IMG/VR virus record: IMGVR_UViG_3300042691_014397
Coordinates: 1 to 45,028 of that record
DNA length: 45,028 bases
Reading direction: 5' to 3' (one strand)
DNA from: a virus
In this document: piece by piece, positions 30,699-37,088 of the stretch
Numbering within the stretch: position 1 is the stretch's first letter
Layout of the letters: each line of letters opens with the position of its first letter
Translations under genes and position numbers: made by a program
Notes under the pieces: model-generated
Database searches by the model: none
Told to the model about the DNA's origin: nothing
Seen by the model: the letters and a program-made list of their open reading frames with translations, nothing else

Positions 30699-30917
30699 TC
30701 ATACATTTCTCAATCTCTTTTCAATTTCTAGATACAATTCTAGATTAGGATACACAGAACCAGAATATAACTGTCTGATTGATTTTGCTGTAATTTTACT
30801 GTTTATACTACGAACTGTCTTGGCAAATAGTTTAAAATCGTGTCCATCAAACAATCTTTCAGACCGATCACCAAAGTCAAAGTTACAGAAAGTATTTAAC
30901 CAGCGATCATGGCTCAT
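30699..30917 (-). CDS. Hypothetical protein, 72 aa
   Basis: Starts MSHDRWLNTFCNFDFGDRSE. Mixed charged protein with a C-terminal helix. The start overlaps the preceding gene by 11 bases. No family recognised. Confidence 0.55.
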   Translation of the reverse strand: MSHDRWLNTFCNFDFGDRSERLFDGHDFKLFAKTVRSINSKITAKSIRQLYSGSVYPNLELYLEIEKRLRNV

Positions 30918-31110
30918 GTTTAACCCTTCTAGTATAAACTTCTGGTGGTATCTTTTGTGCTACAACTTTCCACACACCAGTTACATTTTGTTCTGTTTCA
31001 ACATAGTTCGCCACTTCATCCATGGAGGCAAATGAAATGGCGAACTCGTTTCCACTCCTCTTGGAGTGAACCACATATTTACAAATATCTTCTTTATAGT
31101 CAAAGATCAT
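30907..31110 (-). CDS. Hypothetical protein, 67 aa
   Basis: Starts MIFDYKEDICKYVVHSKRSG and contains FAISFASMDEVANYVETEQN. Start at an ATGA overlap with the upstream stop and a GGAAAGAG ribosome site. No family recognised. Confidence 0.55.
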   Translation of the reverse strand: MIFDYKEDICKYVVHSKRSGNEFAISFASMDEVANYVETEQNVTGVWKVVAQKIPPEVYTRRVKHEP

Positions 31111-31292
31111 GTCTCTTTCCACTCTAAAATGTTTTTCATATCATTGAGGCGCTGATTTCTCATTGCTTCATCTTTTTCAGATAGAACCTTTTCTAGAAGG
31201 CCAAAAAGGAACAGACAGTTCATTTTGTTTTCCACGTTTTCTTTTGGCACATCGTTAATTATAGCGTTTAGTTTTTCATTCTGTAAAATCAT
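31107..31292 (-). CDS. Hypothetical helical protein, 61 aa
   Basis: Starts MILQNEKLNAIINDVPKENV; helical, with an FLFGLLEKVL hydrophobic patch. Coupled to the downstream gene by ATGA. Not recognised. Confidence 0.5.
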   Translation of the reverse strand: MILQNEKLNAIINDVPKENVENKMNCLFLFGLLEKVLSEKDEAMRNQRLNDMKNILEWKET

Positions 31293-31293
31293 A

Positions 31294-31482
31294 TCATGCT
31301 CCCCAATAGTAGTTCAATGGCTTCCAGAAAGACCAGGGAACTTTGGTATCACGCAACACCGCTGGTGATGTTTTGCGTTCATTCTTTTCTCTAATCTCTC
31401 GCCAGTTATCTTTAAGATAAGCAACTCGCTTACCATTCTCTACAACGATTTTGACTTCATTAGGATAATAGTATTCTGTCAT
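31294..31482 (-). CDS. Hypothetical protein, 62 aa
   Basis: Starts MTEYYYPNEVKIVVENGKRV; ends with a Trp-rich VPWSFWKPLNYYWGA. Four-base overlap with the upstream gene. Not recognised. Confidence 0.5.
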   Translation of the reverse strand: MTEYYYPNEVKIVVENGKRVAYLKDNWREIREKNERKTSPAVLRDTKVPWSFWKPLNYYWGA

Positions 31483-31667
31483 AGGTCTTTATCCATTTCA
31501 TATTGAATATGATCGTGCATGGCCATCATAGCATTAGCAAACCATGTAGTCATATATGCTTCGTTACGAAACGTATCACGATCCATATCTTTTGTTGTTT
31601 CAATAAAAAACTTTGCCCATGCTACAGCATCAGGATTACGATGTATGCTCATATCATAATTATTCAT
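31479..31667 (-). CDS. Hypothetical protein, 62 aa
   Basis: Starts MNNYDMSIHRNPDAVAWAKF and continues with a helix rich in Met and Ala. The 'rdP.aWA.fF.et' opening recalls short phage proteins of unknown function. Overlaps both neighbours by four bases. Confidence 0.55.
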   Translation of the reverse strand: MNNYDMSIHRNPDAVAWAKFFIETTKDMDRDTFRNEAYMTTWFANAMMAMHDHIQYEMDKDL

Positions 31668-31897
31668 ATTATAACTCCGATATCATCTGAATCTCCATGG
31701 TTTTTATCAAAGATTCTTTTCCAACCTTTGTATTGTTGTTCAGGCACCCATTCTTCCATACCATCTTTGCGAACACCTAAACAAACATAACCTGTTAGGT
31801 CAGGTAAGGCAGATTTCTTATAGAATTGGAATCCCCAACGTGTTCCGTCCTTGTCAATTACTTGCCTCACCATAGTAAAATCACAAGATTTACTCAT
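31664..31897 (-). CDS. Hypothetical protein, 77 aa
   Basis: Starts MSKSCDFTMVRQVIDKDGTR. Beta-rich, with GYVCLGVRKDGMEEWVPEQQ. Not recognised. Overlaps the next gene by four bases. Confidence 0.5.
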   Translation of the reverse strand: MSKSCDFTMVRQVIDKDGTRWGFQFYKKSALPDLTGYVCLGVRKDGMEEWVPEQQYKGWKRIFDKNHGDSDDIGVII

Positions 31898-31905
31898 ATT
31901 ATATC

Positions 31906-32112
31906 TCAGCCTTCAACTTTATTGATTTCTTTTAGCAGTTCTTCTATATATCTTGCTGCAAGGATACAAGTTTCTTCGTATCTTTCAATAATCTCTTTTT
32001 GAGATAGAGGTGTGTGTCTGAAACCTATTTCAAGATGACAATATGTTGGTCTCCTCAAAGATTCCAAAACGACCTCCAACGTGCATTTTATCTTTTCATC
32101 CATAGTCATCAT
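31906..32112 (-). CDS. Hypothetical protein, 68 aa
   Basis: Starts MMTMDEKIKCTLEVVLESLR, with a central SQKEIIERYEETCILAARYI helix. AAGG lies seven bases before the first ATG; an ATG three codons on is the alternative. Not recognised. Confidence 0.5.
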   Translation of the reverse strand: MMTMDEKIKCTLEVVLESLRRPTYCHLEIGFRHTPLSQKEIIERYEETCILAARYIEELLKEINKVEG

Positions 32113-32125
32113 AGGTCTGCCTTCA

Positions 32126-32275
32126 TCATTGTTTCATAACAAAGTTTTGTGCTTCTTCTTCGGTATGGTAAGCAACTACAAACACCCATCCACCAGCAGA
32201 ACCAAAGTCTCGTTGATAAACGCCCCAAGCACGATTGTTTATCTTTTCAACTTTGAACAATGGTATATGTGTCAC
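32126..32275 (-). CDS. Hypothetical protein with GTG start, 49 aa
   Basis: Reads MTHIPLFKVEKINNRAWGVY and then QRDFGSAGGWVFVVAYHTEEEA. Beta-type small protein resembling 'W.vy.rd....w..v.f.TeeEA' phage proteins. The GTG overlaps the stop of the acyl-CoA dehydrogenase as GTGA, with GAAGG upstream, so it is probably translated with that enzyme. Confidence 0.5.
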   Translation of the reverse strand: MTHIPLFKVEKINNRAWGVYQRDFGSAGGWVFVVAYHTEEEAQNFVMKQ

Positions 32276-33963
32276 AGGTTCGCCTTCATCATCGTCTCAC
32301 TTCCAAAGCGCATACGCTTCAATAGCATACTTGTTTCTGGTAGAATACGGTTCATAAAGTATTCTGCGGTGTTGTGTCTATCCTTATCGTCAGTAGCAAG
32401 ACAAATCTTTATATGTGCCATACCAAGCAACACCAGTCCAAACATCTTCATATAATCATACGAAGCACCACCCGCATCATTAGGATTCTTCAAACCATTT
32501 TCTGCTAACCATTCAGTTGCTTGCTTTAGTTCATTCAATCCTACTGTTACTGGCTGGACAATATGATTGATGCCTTTATCATAAGAACTGGTCAAGAATG
32601 TTGCACTGTCCTTGAAGAACCGTGTAATAGCACGACCCATATTCTTTGGCAACTTACGACCAACCAAGTCTAGTGCCTGAATACCATTAGCACCTTCATA
32701 TACCATGGCAATACGAGCATCACGGACAATCTGCTCCATGCCATTGTCACGAACGTAACCATGGCCACCCCATACTTGCTGCATCTTGATAGCATTCTCA
32801 ACACCATAATCAGTAATAACACCTTTAAGAACAGGAGTCATTAGACCAAGACGATCCTGCGCTTCATCCGATTGATCGTCAACAAGCATTGCAGCTTCTA
32901 GAATAAGTAACCTACTAGCTTCGTTGATGCATTTAACATCAAGGAGCATACGGCGAACGTCAGGATGCAATATAATAGGAACAGTGCCACTATCACGATG
33001 AACCATAGAAGTTCCTTGCTTGCGTTCTTTAGCATATTCCAAAGCATTCTGATAAGCCAACTCCGATTGTGATAGACCTTGTACCGCACATCCAAGTCTT
33101 AGTTCATTCATCATAACAAACATGGCATTTAGACCACGGCATCTTTCACCAACAAGAATGCCAATTGCGTTATCAAAAAACATCTGGCAAGTTGGTGAAC
33201 CATGAATACCCATTTTATCTTCAATAGAACCACAAGAGACATTATTACGAATCTTCTTGTCGTCGTTCATCCAAAACTTAGGCACAGCAAACAAACTAAT
33301 ACCTTTTACACCTTCTGGATCACCTTCAACTCTTGCAAGAACAAGATGTAGAATGTTATCAGTCAAATCATGTTCACCACCAGTAATAAAAATCTTTTGA
33401 CCAGTGATTCTATAACCACCAGCAGCGTCATCTTGAATTGCTTTGGTCTTCAACAATCCAAGATCAGTTCCGCAATGTGGTTCTGTCAAACACATTGTTC
33501 CTGTCCATTCACCAGTCACTAATTTAGGAATGAACTCTGCTTTCTGATATTCTGAACCAGATACTAATAGGGTCTGTATAGCTGCACGAGTAATGCCAGG
33601 ATACAAAGAGAAAGCCATGCAAGACGAGGATACATATTCGTTGGCAGCAACCGCAAGTGTAAACGGTAAACCCTGTCCACCAAACCGTTCAGGAATTGAT
33701 AAACCAATCCATCCTCCGTCTCTAAACTTTTCCCATGGGTCATGGAAACAAACAGGAATATATATTTCAGGATAACTAGAATCTCCTACAGTATTGTGCC
33801 AATACTGACAACCGTCTTCATCACCTTCCTGATTAACAGGAGCAATAACTTCTTCACATAGTTTTGCTGCTTCATTTAGAATAGGTTCTGTTAGTTCATT
33901 ATCAAACTTTAGAACATCACGAAGAAGAAATGTTGTTGACTCTACTGGTGCTGTGTATTTCAT
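32272..33963 (-). CDS. Acyl-CoA dehydrogenase, DmdC/FadE-like with extra C-terminal domain, 563 aa
   Basis: FAD enzyme that introduces the alpha,beta double bond in acyl-CoA thioesters. N-terminal motif MKYTAPVESTTFLLRDVL, FAD/substrate loop CLTEPHCGTDLG (158-169), FITGGEHDL (192-200), QVWGGHGYVRDNG (396-408) and the catalytic base E423 in MVYEGANGIQALDLVGRK. Length and motifs match the about 590-residue family that includes 3-methylmercaptopropionyl-CoA dehydrogenase. The exact substrate cannot be told. Intact. Start chosen at ATG after TTGGAG; a TTG four codons earlier is less likely. It is embedded among small phage genes with ATGA/GTGA overlaps on both sides, so it belongs to the phage. 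Confidence 0.93.
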   Translation of the reverse strand: MKYTAPVESTTFLLRDVLKFDNELTEPILNEAAKLCEEVIAPVNQEGDEDGCQYWHNTVGDSSYPEIYIPVCFHDPWEKFRDGGWIGLSIPERFGGQGLPFTLAVAANEYVSSSCMAFSLYPGITRAAIQTLLVSGSEYQKAEFIPKLVTGEWTGTMCLTEPHCGTDLGLLKTKAIQDDAAGGYRITGQKIFITGGEHDLTDNILHLVLARVEGDPEGVKGISLFAVPKFWMNDDKKIRNNVSCGSIEDKMGIHGSPTCQMFFDNAIGILVGERCRGLNAMFVMMNELRLGCAVQGLSQSELAYQNALEYAKERKQGTSMVHRDSGTVPIILHPDVRRMLLDVKCINEASRLLILEAAMLVDDQSDEAQDRLGLMTPVLKGVITDYGVENAIKMQQVWGGHGYVRDNGMEQIVRDARIAMVYEGANGIQALDLVGRKLPKNMGRAITRFFKDSATFLTSSYDKGINHIVQPVTVGLNELKQATEWLAENGLKNPNDAGGASYDYMKMFGLVLLGMAHIKICLATDDKDRHNTAEYFMNRILPETSMLLKRMRFGSETMMKANL

Positions 33964-34109
33964 TTTGTTCTCCAATTTCTCTGGAAATTATTTGCACGAA
34001 TAACTCTCCATCTCATAGGCAATGATCTAGTCCATGCCCATTTCCAAACATGTTTAGACATCACCTTATATGGATGGCGTGGCCACTCAAGATGTTTATA
34101 CCTATGCAT
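33960..34109 (-). CDS. Arg/Trp-rich basic mini-protein, 49 aa
   Basis: Reads MHRYKHLEWPRHPYKVMSKH then VWKWAWTRSLPMRWR and a basic end. Seven Trp and ten Arg in 49 residues. Starts on the TAATG stop of the upstream gene, ends in an ATGA overlap with the acyl-CoA dehydrogenase start. Function unknown; a leader-like or nucleic-acid/membrane-binding peptide is conceivable. Confidence 0.5.
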   Translation of the reverse strand: MHRYKHLEWPRHPYKVMSKHVWKWAWTRSLPMRWRVIRANNFQRNWRTK

Positions 34110-34291
34110 TATTCTACTTCCTCATCATATTCTTCTATTGCTTCGTTAAGTTGTCTTACAAACTCTTCGCCAGAAATAACTTCTGACTCATCTTTAGCAA
34201 TTTCCATAGGAAACGCTATTGTTAGAATAAGTTCTGGTTGATACCCATCATTCATAATCATTTTTTTGTCTAAGACTCTCATAAGTTTCAC
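34109..34291 (-). CDS. Hypothetical acidic protein, 60 aa
   Basis: Probable GTG start in a GTGA overlap with the upstream gene (reads MKLMRVLDKKMIMNDGYQPE); an ATG three codons on is the alternative. Ends in a strongly acidic helix. Not recognised. Confidence 0.5.
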   Translation of the reverse strand: MKLMRVLDKKMIMNDGYQPELILTIAFPMEIAKDESEVISGEEFVRQLNEAIEEYDEEVE

Positions 34292-34482
34292 GATAGTCCC
34301 TGCTCCATATACCTTAAATATTCTTTATACCAATCCTCTTCTATTTCTATTGCTTCCATATATTTTAAATAACGAAGTGACACACTATGTTCATATAGTT
34401 TGTCACTCGAATAATGGACAGCATGGGCAATGTCAGCATTGATAAGATTTTTAATCTTCTCCCATTTGTCTCTTTTATACAT
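34288..34482 (-). CDS. Hypothetical protein, 64 aa
   Basis: Starts MYKRDKWEKIKNLINADIAH, with HSVSLRYLKYMEAIEIEEDW. Helical. Starts on the TAATG of the preceding mini-gene. Not recognised. Confidence 0.5.
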   Translation of the reverse strand: MYKRDKWEKIKNLINADIAHAVHYSSDKLYEHSVSLRYLKYMEAIEIEEDWYKEYLRYMEQGLS

Positions 34483-34637
34483 TACATACCAAACTGCTTC
34501 TTTACAATGTCAACAGCAACGTCAAATGCCTGACCAATTTCATAATCGCCAAGTTTTGCGCCATCGTCAGCCTTTAGAAAGATTTCCTTCATTGCTTCAA
34601 TAGCGGCATTACGGGTTTCTTCTGTAATCTTGAACAT
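34482..34637 (-). CDS. Hypothetical helical protein, 51 aa
   Basis: Reads MFKITEETRNAAIEAMKEIF then LKADDGAKLGDYEIGQAFDV. Amphipathic helices, no family recognised. AAGGAG lies eight bases before the ATG. Divergent from the plus-strand spanin genes. Confidence 0.55.
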   Translation of the reverse strand: MFKITEETRNAAIEAMKEIFLKADDGAKLGDYEIGQAFDVAVDIVKKQFGM

Positions 34638-34649
34638 TATCATTCTCCT

Positions 34650-34657
34650 TATAAATA
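34650..34657 (+). promoter_or_regulatory. T4-type late promoter TATAAATA for spanins
   Basis: Perfect late element on the plus strand, 24-32 bases before the i-spanin start. With T4 spacing (+1 six bases after the element) transcription begins at about 34663. Confidence 0.7.
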
Positions 34658-34675
34658 CTCCGTCTAATTACGGAG
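34658..34675 (+). promoter_or_regulatory. Hairpin sequestering the spanin ribosome-binding site
   Basis: CTCCGT-CTAATT-ACGGAG, with the right arm running into the GGAGG Shine-Dalgarno. The left arm (34658-34663) lies upstream of or at the predicted late start site, so only read-through transcripts would form it. Confidence 0.6.
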
Positions 34676-34681
34676 GTTGTC

Positions 34682-35053
34682 ATGGAAATTTTATTATCAC
34701 TTATCACATCAGGTAGCATTAATTATATAGTCATTCTGATATTATCCTTTGGTCTTGGTATTGCCATATTTAAGATTTATACCAAGTCTCTGGACAACGA
34801 AAGACAAAGAGCACTTCAAGAAAACAATATACGACAATTAGAGTTTCTTGTCAAGGAAAAAGATTTACAATTACAGCGTTTACAAGAAATTGGCGAAAAA
34901 AGAGATCAATATGTTCAAGAACTTGTAAACGAAAGAGAAAAACTTGAAACTAAACTAAAACAAATAGAAATTGATATTGAAAAGAAACCAGCATCTAAAG
35001 CATCTGATTTATTGAAAGATGTATTTAAATCATTAAAGGGACCAACACAATGA
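34682..35053 (+). CDS. i-spanin (Rz-like inner-membrane lysis protein), 123 aa
   Basis: An N-terminal membrane span (YIVILILSFGLGIAIFKIY, about 15-33) is followed by a long coiled coil in the periplasm (RQLEFLVKEKDLQLQRLQEI and on). It lacks enzymatic motifs. The next gene is a small lipoprotein overlapping it by four bases (ATGA), the standard Rz/Rz1 order. Together they are expected to fuse inner and outer membrane at lysis. Opposite strand to most genes; preceded by a TATAAATA late promoter and a Shine-Dalgarno hairpin. Confidence 0.82.
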   Translation: MEILLSLITSGSINYIVILILSFGLGIAIFKIYTKSLDNERQRALQENNIRQLEFLVKEKDLQLQRLQEIGEKRDQYVQELVNEREKLETKLKQIEIDIEKKPASKASDLLKDVFKSLKGPTQ

Positions 35054-35349
35054 CCAACTCATTGACCAAGTGGGCGACCATAACACTGACCAGCCTCCTT
35101 CTAATTAGTTGTAACGATCAAACTCAAGTATTGACAACATACAAATATATGGTGGTGCATCCAGCGGATGCAATGTATCACTGTCCTGTTTTGAAAGAAT
35201 TTCCTGATTGGAAAACATTAACAGACGCCCAAGTTGCCAAAACTATTGTTACTTTATATAAGAATAATATAACATGTAAAAGTTCCATAGAATCAATTAG
35301 AAAGTTTCTAAAAGACGCTGATGCAATTAATAAAAAAGGGGAGCACTAA
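35050..35349 (+). CDS. o-spanin (Rz1-like outer-membrane lipoprotein), 99 aa
   Basis: Signal peptide WATITLTSLLLISC with lipobox LISC (Cys at 21), then a mature region with CPVLKEFPDWKTLTDAQVAK and a helical end. Such 'P.lP....wkTl.daqva.....lY.n...C...l..i' proteins are frequent o-spanins. Coupled to the i-spanin by ATGA. Confidence 0.8.
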   Translation: MTNSLTKWATITLTSLLLISCNDQTQVLTTYKYMVVHPADAMYHCPVLKEFPDWKTLTDAQVAKTIVTLYKNNITCKSSIESIRKFLKDADAINKKGEH

Positions 35350-35356
35350 GCTCCCC
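35332..35356 (-). terminator. Convergent terminator between spanins and holin
   Basis: GGGGAGC ... GCTCCCC stem. On the minus strand it is followed by TTTTTT (terminating the holin transcript); on the plus strand the tail is TAATTCTT, weaker. It overlaps the o-spanin stop. Confidence 0.75.
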
Positions 35357-35362
35357 TAATTC

Positions 35363-35584
35363 TTATAGAACTGTTGGATCACTTGGATGCGATGCATTAG
35401 TAACATTACCATCCTTGGCAGCAGCACCAATACCAGCAAGTGAGAACAGAAATGGCCATACTTCATCAAATGGAGGAAGTGGCATAGACTCTGGCCAAAC
35501 TCCTGCATACTTTAACCCGTATGCAAACAATGGAATAAGTCCCATTACAGTAGTTTTCCAGTTGACTGAGAAATTCTTTATCAT
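35363..35584 (-). CDS. Putative holin, 73 aa
   Basis: MIKNFSVNWKTTVMGLIPLF, then a hydrophobic stretch, a Pro-rich turn (WPESMPLPPFDEVW) and a second span (PFLFSLAGIGAAAKDGNVTN). The 'nWKTtv.Gl......G........GLiaAkDgNvt' layout is a common small phage holin/holin-like family. Located opposite the spanins, with a TCTAAATA late-type element upstream. Two spans predicted. Assignment by pattern and context. Confidence 0.75.
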   Translation of the reverse strand: MIKNFSVNWKTTVMGLIPLFAYGLKYAGVWPESMPLPPFDEVWPFLFSLAGIGAAAKDGNVTNASHPSDPTVL

Positions 35585-35620
35585 TATAATCTCCTTTCAG
35601 AATTGCCTTGTAGGCATTCC

Positions 35621-35628
35621 TATTTAGA
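35621..35628 (-). promoter_or_regulatory. Late-type element TCTAAATA for the holin
   Basis: Minus strand late-type element 37-44 bases upstream of the holin start, in the last codons of the upstream exported-protein gene. The predicted 5' end carries a small TGCC/GGCA hairpin. Confidence 0.45.
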
Positions 35629-36046
35629 GATCTTCGCATATTGGAAGTCCAGTCAGTTCATGTATCTGTTCACCATTTAATTCAGTCATAGGATATGCCT
35701 TAGTAAAGGCACCGGATTCTTCAAGATATTTGGTAAGACGTGGATATTGTTCTAACATATCAATCTGTGGTTGATTGTTAGCTAATTGTCTTACATGGTA
35801 TACATCTTCACCATAAAATGCTGAATGAAAACGAAAAACGGTGAACTTTGATACACAACCAGCATCTTTTAGGATAAAAGTCCCCCCAGAGCTATAAGCC
35901 CCAGGGGGAATACGATGACCTGGTGGCATATCATTTGCCCTACGAATACAGTCAGGCAAATCACCACCGTCATCATTACAAGATGTGTATATTATACTAC
36001 TGTTTGCTATTACAGATGCAATTATTATTGTTGTTATTGGTAGCAT
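35624..36046 (-). CDS. Exported protein resembling periplasmic ClpP/SDH-like hydrolases, 140 aa
   Basis: N-terminal signal-like hydrophobic segment (MLPITTIIIASVIANSSIIY). A core then reads SGGTFILKDAGCVSKFTVFR and HSAFYG, and it ends YLEESGAFTKAYPMTELNGE-..HELTGLPICEDL. The order (Ser-containing turn, AgC/Sac motif, FHsa, then 'yp....yle.sGA.......lt..ei..Lg...C') matches by eye small exported proteins of Alphaproteobacteria and their phages distantly related to ClpP-fold proteases. Active-site status unsure. Role unknown. Confidence 0.5.
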   Translation of the reverse strand: MLPITTIIIASVIANSSIIYTSCNDDGGDLPDCIRRANDMPPGHRIPPGAYSSGGTFILKDAGCVSKFTVFRFHSAFYGEDVYHVRQLANNQPQIDMLEQYPRLTKYLEESGAFTKAYPMTELNGEQIHELTGLPICEDL

Positions 36047-36059
36047 CTTTTTTTCCTTT

Positions 36060-36161
36060 TTAGTTCTTTACTTCTGTTACGATATAAAACCGTGAGTTAT
36101 AATAATAACCATACTCCCACTTACCAGTGGTAGAGTTAAAACGACCAACGATGTTCTTCAT
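36060..36161 (-). CDS. Hypothetical mini-protein, 33 aa
   Basis: Reads MKNIVGRFNSTTGKWEYGYY then YNSRFYIVTEVKN. Perfect AGGAGG ribosome site in front. Tyr-rich beta hairpin-like. Function unknown. Confidence 0.5.
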   Translation of the reverse strand: MKNIVGRFNSTTGKWEYGYYYNSRFYIVTEVKN

Positions 36162-36162
36162 G

Positions 36163-36330
36163 TCATCCTCCTAGTTCAGGTTTGCCTACCAATTTACCAG
36201 AGTATTTTAACTCTTGTATAAACGCATACGCTTCTGTGAATGTAGAGAACCTACGTGACATATCCACAATAAATCCTCTATTAGTCTTTACCGTGTATAT
36301 TACCTTATATATTTGTCTACGATATCTCAT
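36163..36330 (-). CDS. Hypothetical protein, 55 aa
   Basis: Begins MRYRRQIYKVIYTVKTNRGF. Strand-strand-helix layout (VDMSRRFSTFTEAYAFIQEL) typical of small phage proteins; no name. GGAGG lies before this ATG; an upstream ATG five codons earlier is less well placed. A sigma70 promoter lies directly upstream. Confidence 0.55.
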   Translation of the reverse strand: MRYRRQIYKVIYTVKTNRGFIVDMSRRFSTFTEAYAFIQELKYSGKLVGKPELGG

Positions 36331-36347
36331 GATGACCTCCATCAATC

Positions 36348-36376
36348 AGTATATCAAATATATAGTCTGAAATCAA
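36348..36376 (-). promoter_or_regulatory. Sigma70-like promoter upstream of the 55-aa gene
   Basis: Minus strand TTGATT, 17 bases, TATACT, 18 bases or more before the start region of the 55-residue gene. Confidence 0.55.
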
Positions 36377-36415
36377 TAGTTTTTTATCTACTACAGAAAA
36401 AATTATTCATAATTA

Positions 36416-36715
36416 CTACGTCCTATAAAGAGCAAGACGGGTTGTGTATCTAGAATGATTACAAGACCAAACATCCCAATCCCCTTCCAGAAAGACTTCA
36501 GTTACACCGTCTCCATCACTATTAGTATAATTGAGAGTATCTTCATCAATATCATAGTGAAGAAAGATACCTTTCATACCTTGAAACTGACCTATAGAAT
36601 ACCACATTACAGCATGTTTGGCAACAGTATCAATCTCCATCAGAGTAATACCAGCCGACTGTTTGAAGACAAGGATATCTCTTACTTTAACAATTCCTTG
36701 ATGAATGACCTTCAT
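36416..36715 (-). CDS. Hypothetical protein, 99 aa
   Basis: Begins MKVIHQGIVKVRDILVFKQS and ends YTTRLALYRT. Mixed beta protein with an acidic DIDEDTLNYTNSDGDGVTEV loop. Start chosen at the ATG seven bases after TTGGAG. Not recognised. Confidence 0.55.
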   Translation of the reverse strand: MKVIHQGIVKVRDILVFKQSAGITLMEIDTVAKHAVMWYSIGQFQGMKGIFLHYDIDEDTLNYTNSDGDGVTEVFLEGDWDVWSCNHSRYTTRLALYRT

Positions 36716-36716
36716 T

Positions 36717-36950
36717 TCACAACTCCAAGATTTCATCAGCCATTATAAATGCTTCATTGATCTTGCCAATATTATATTCAACTACACTGACATTATCACT
36801 ATACATATCATGTCGTAAATTTTCTAATCTTTTCTCCAAAATAATATTAGCAATTTTCCATACCTTGGTATCTTCATCATAGACACGATCATCTGCTTCA
36901 AATACTACTTTTTCTTTTCTGGTGACTTCATATTCACATTCGATCTTCAT
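36717..36950 (-). CDS. Hypothetical protein, 77 aa
   Basis: Begins MKIECEYEVTRKEKVVFEAD and ends in an acidic helix FIMADEILEL. ATG overlaps the stop of the membrane mini-gene (TGATG). Not recognised. Confidence 0.55.
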   Translation of the reverse strand: MKIECEYEVTRKEKVVFEADDRVYDEDTKVWKIANIILEKRLENLRHDMYSDNVSVVEYNIGKINEAFIMADEILEL

Positions 36951-37087
36951 CAGTTAACCCTCACAGTTCCATATTTGACCAACAGCATAACATAGGCACT
37001 GACCAACGTCAATACCAGAATGATGACCCATTCTGGCACGAAAGCATATAAAGGATATCCTCTAGGTATTGTTATCCTTATATTCAT
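36950..37087 (-). CDS. Single-span membrane mini-protein, 45 aa
   Basis: Reads MNIRITIPRGYPLYAFVPEW then VIILVLTLVSAYVMLLVKYG. Basic head, one span (about 19-38), short basic tail. Starts two bases beyond the methylase stop and overlaps the downstream ATG. Function unknown. Confidence 0.5.
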   Translation of the reverse strand: MNIRITIPRGYPLYAFVPEWVIILVLTLVSAYVMLLVKYGTVRVN

Positions 37088-37088
37088 G

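Noticed and set aside
22389-33963. Host DNA joined by misassembly (ftsH, pmoC, acyl-CoA dehydrogenase)
   Set aside because: Each gene sits singly among phage genes on the same strand, with phage-type promoters or 4-base overlaps with phage mini-genes; no host flanking genes. Read evidence could still overturn this.
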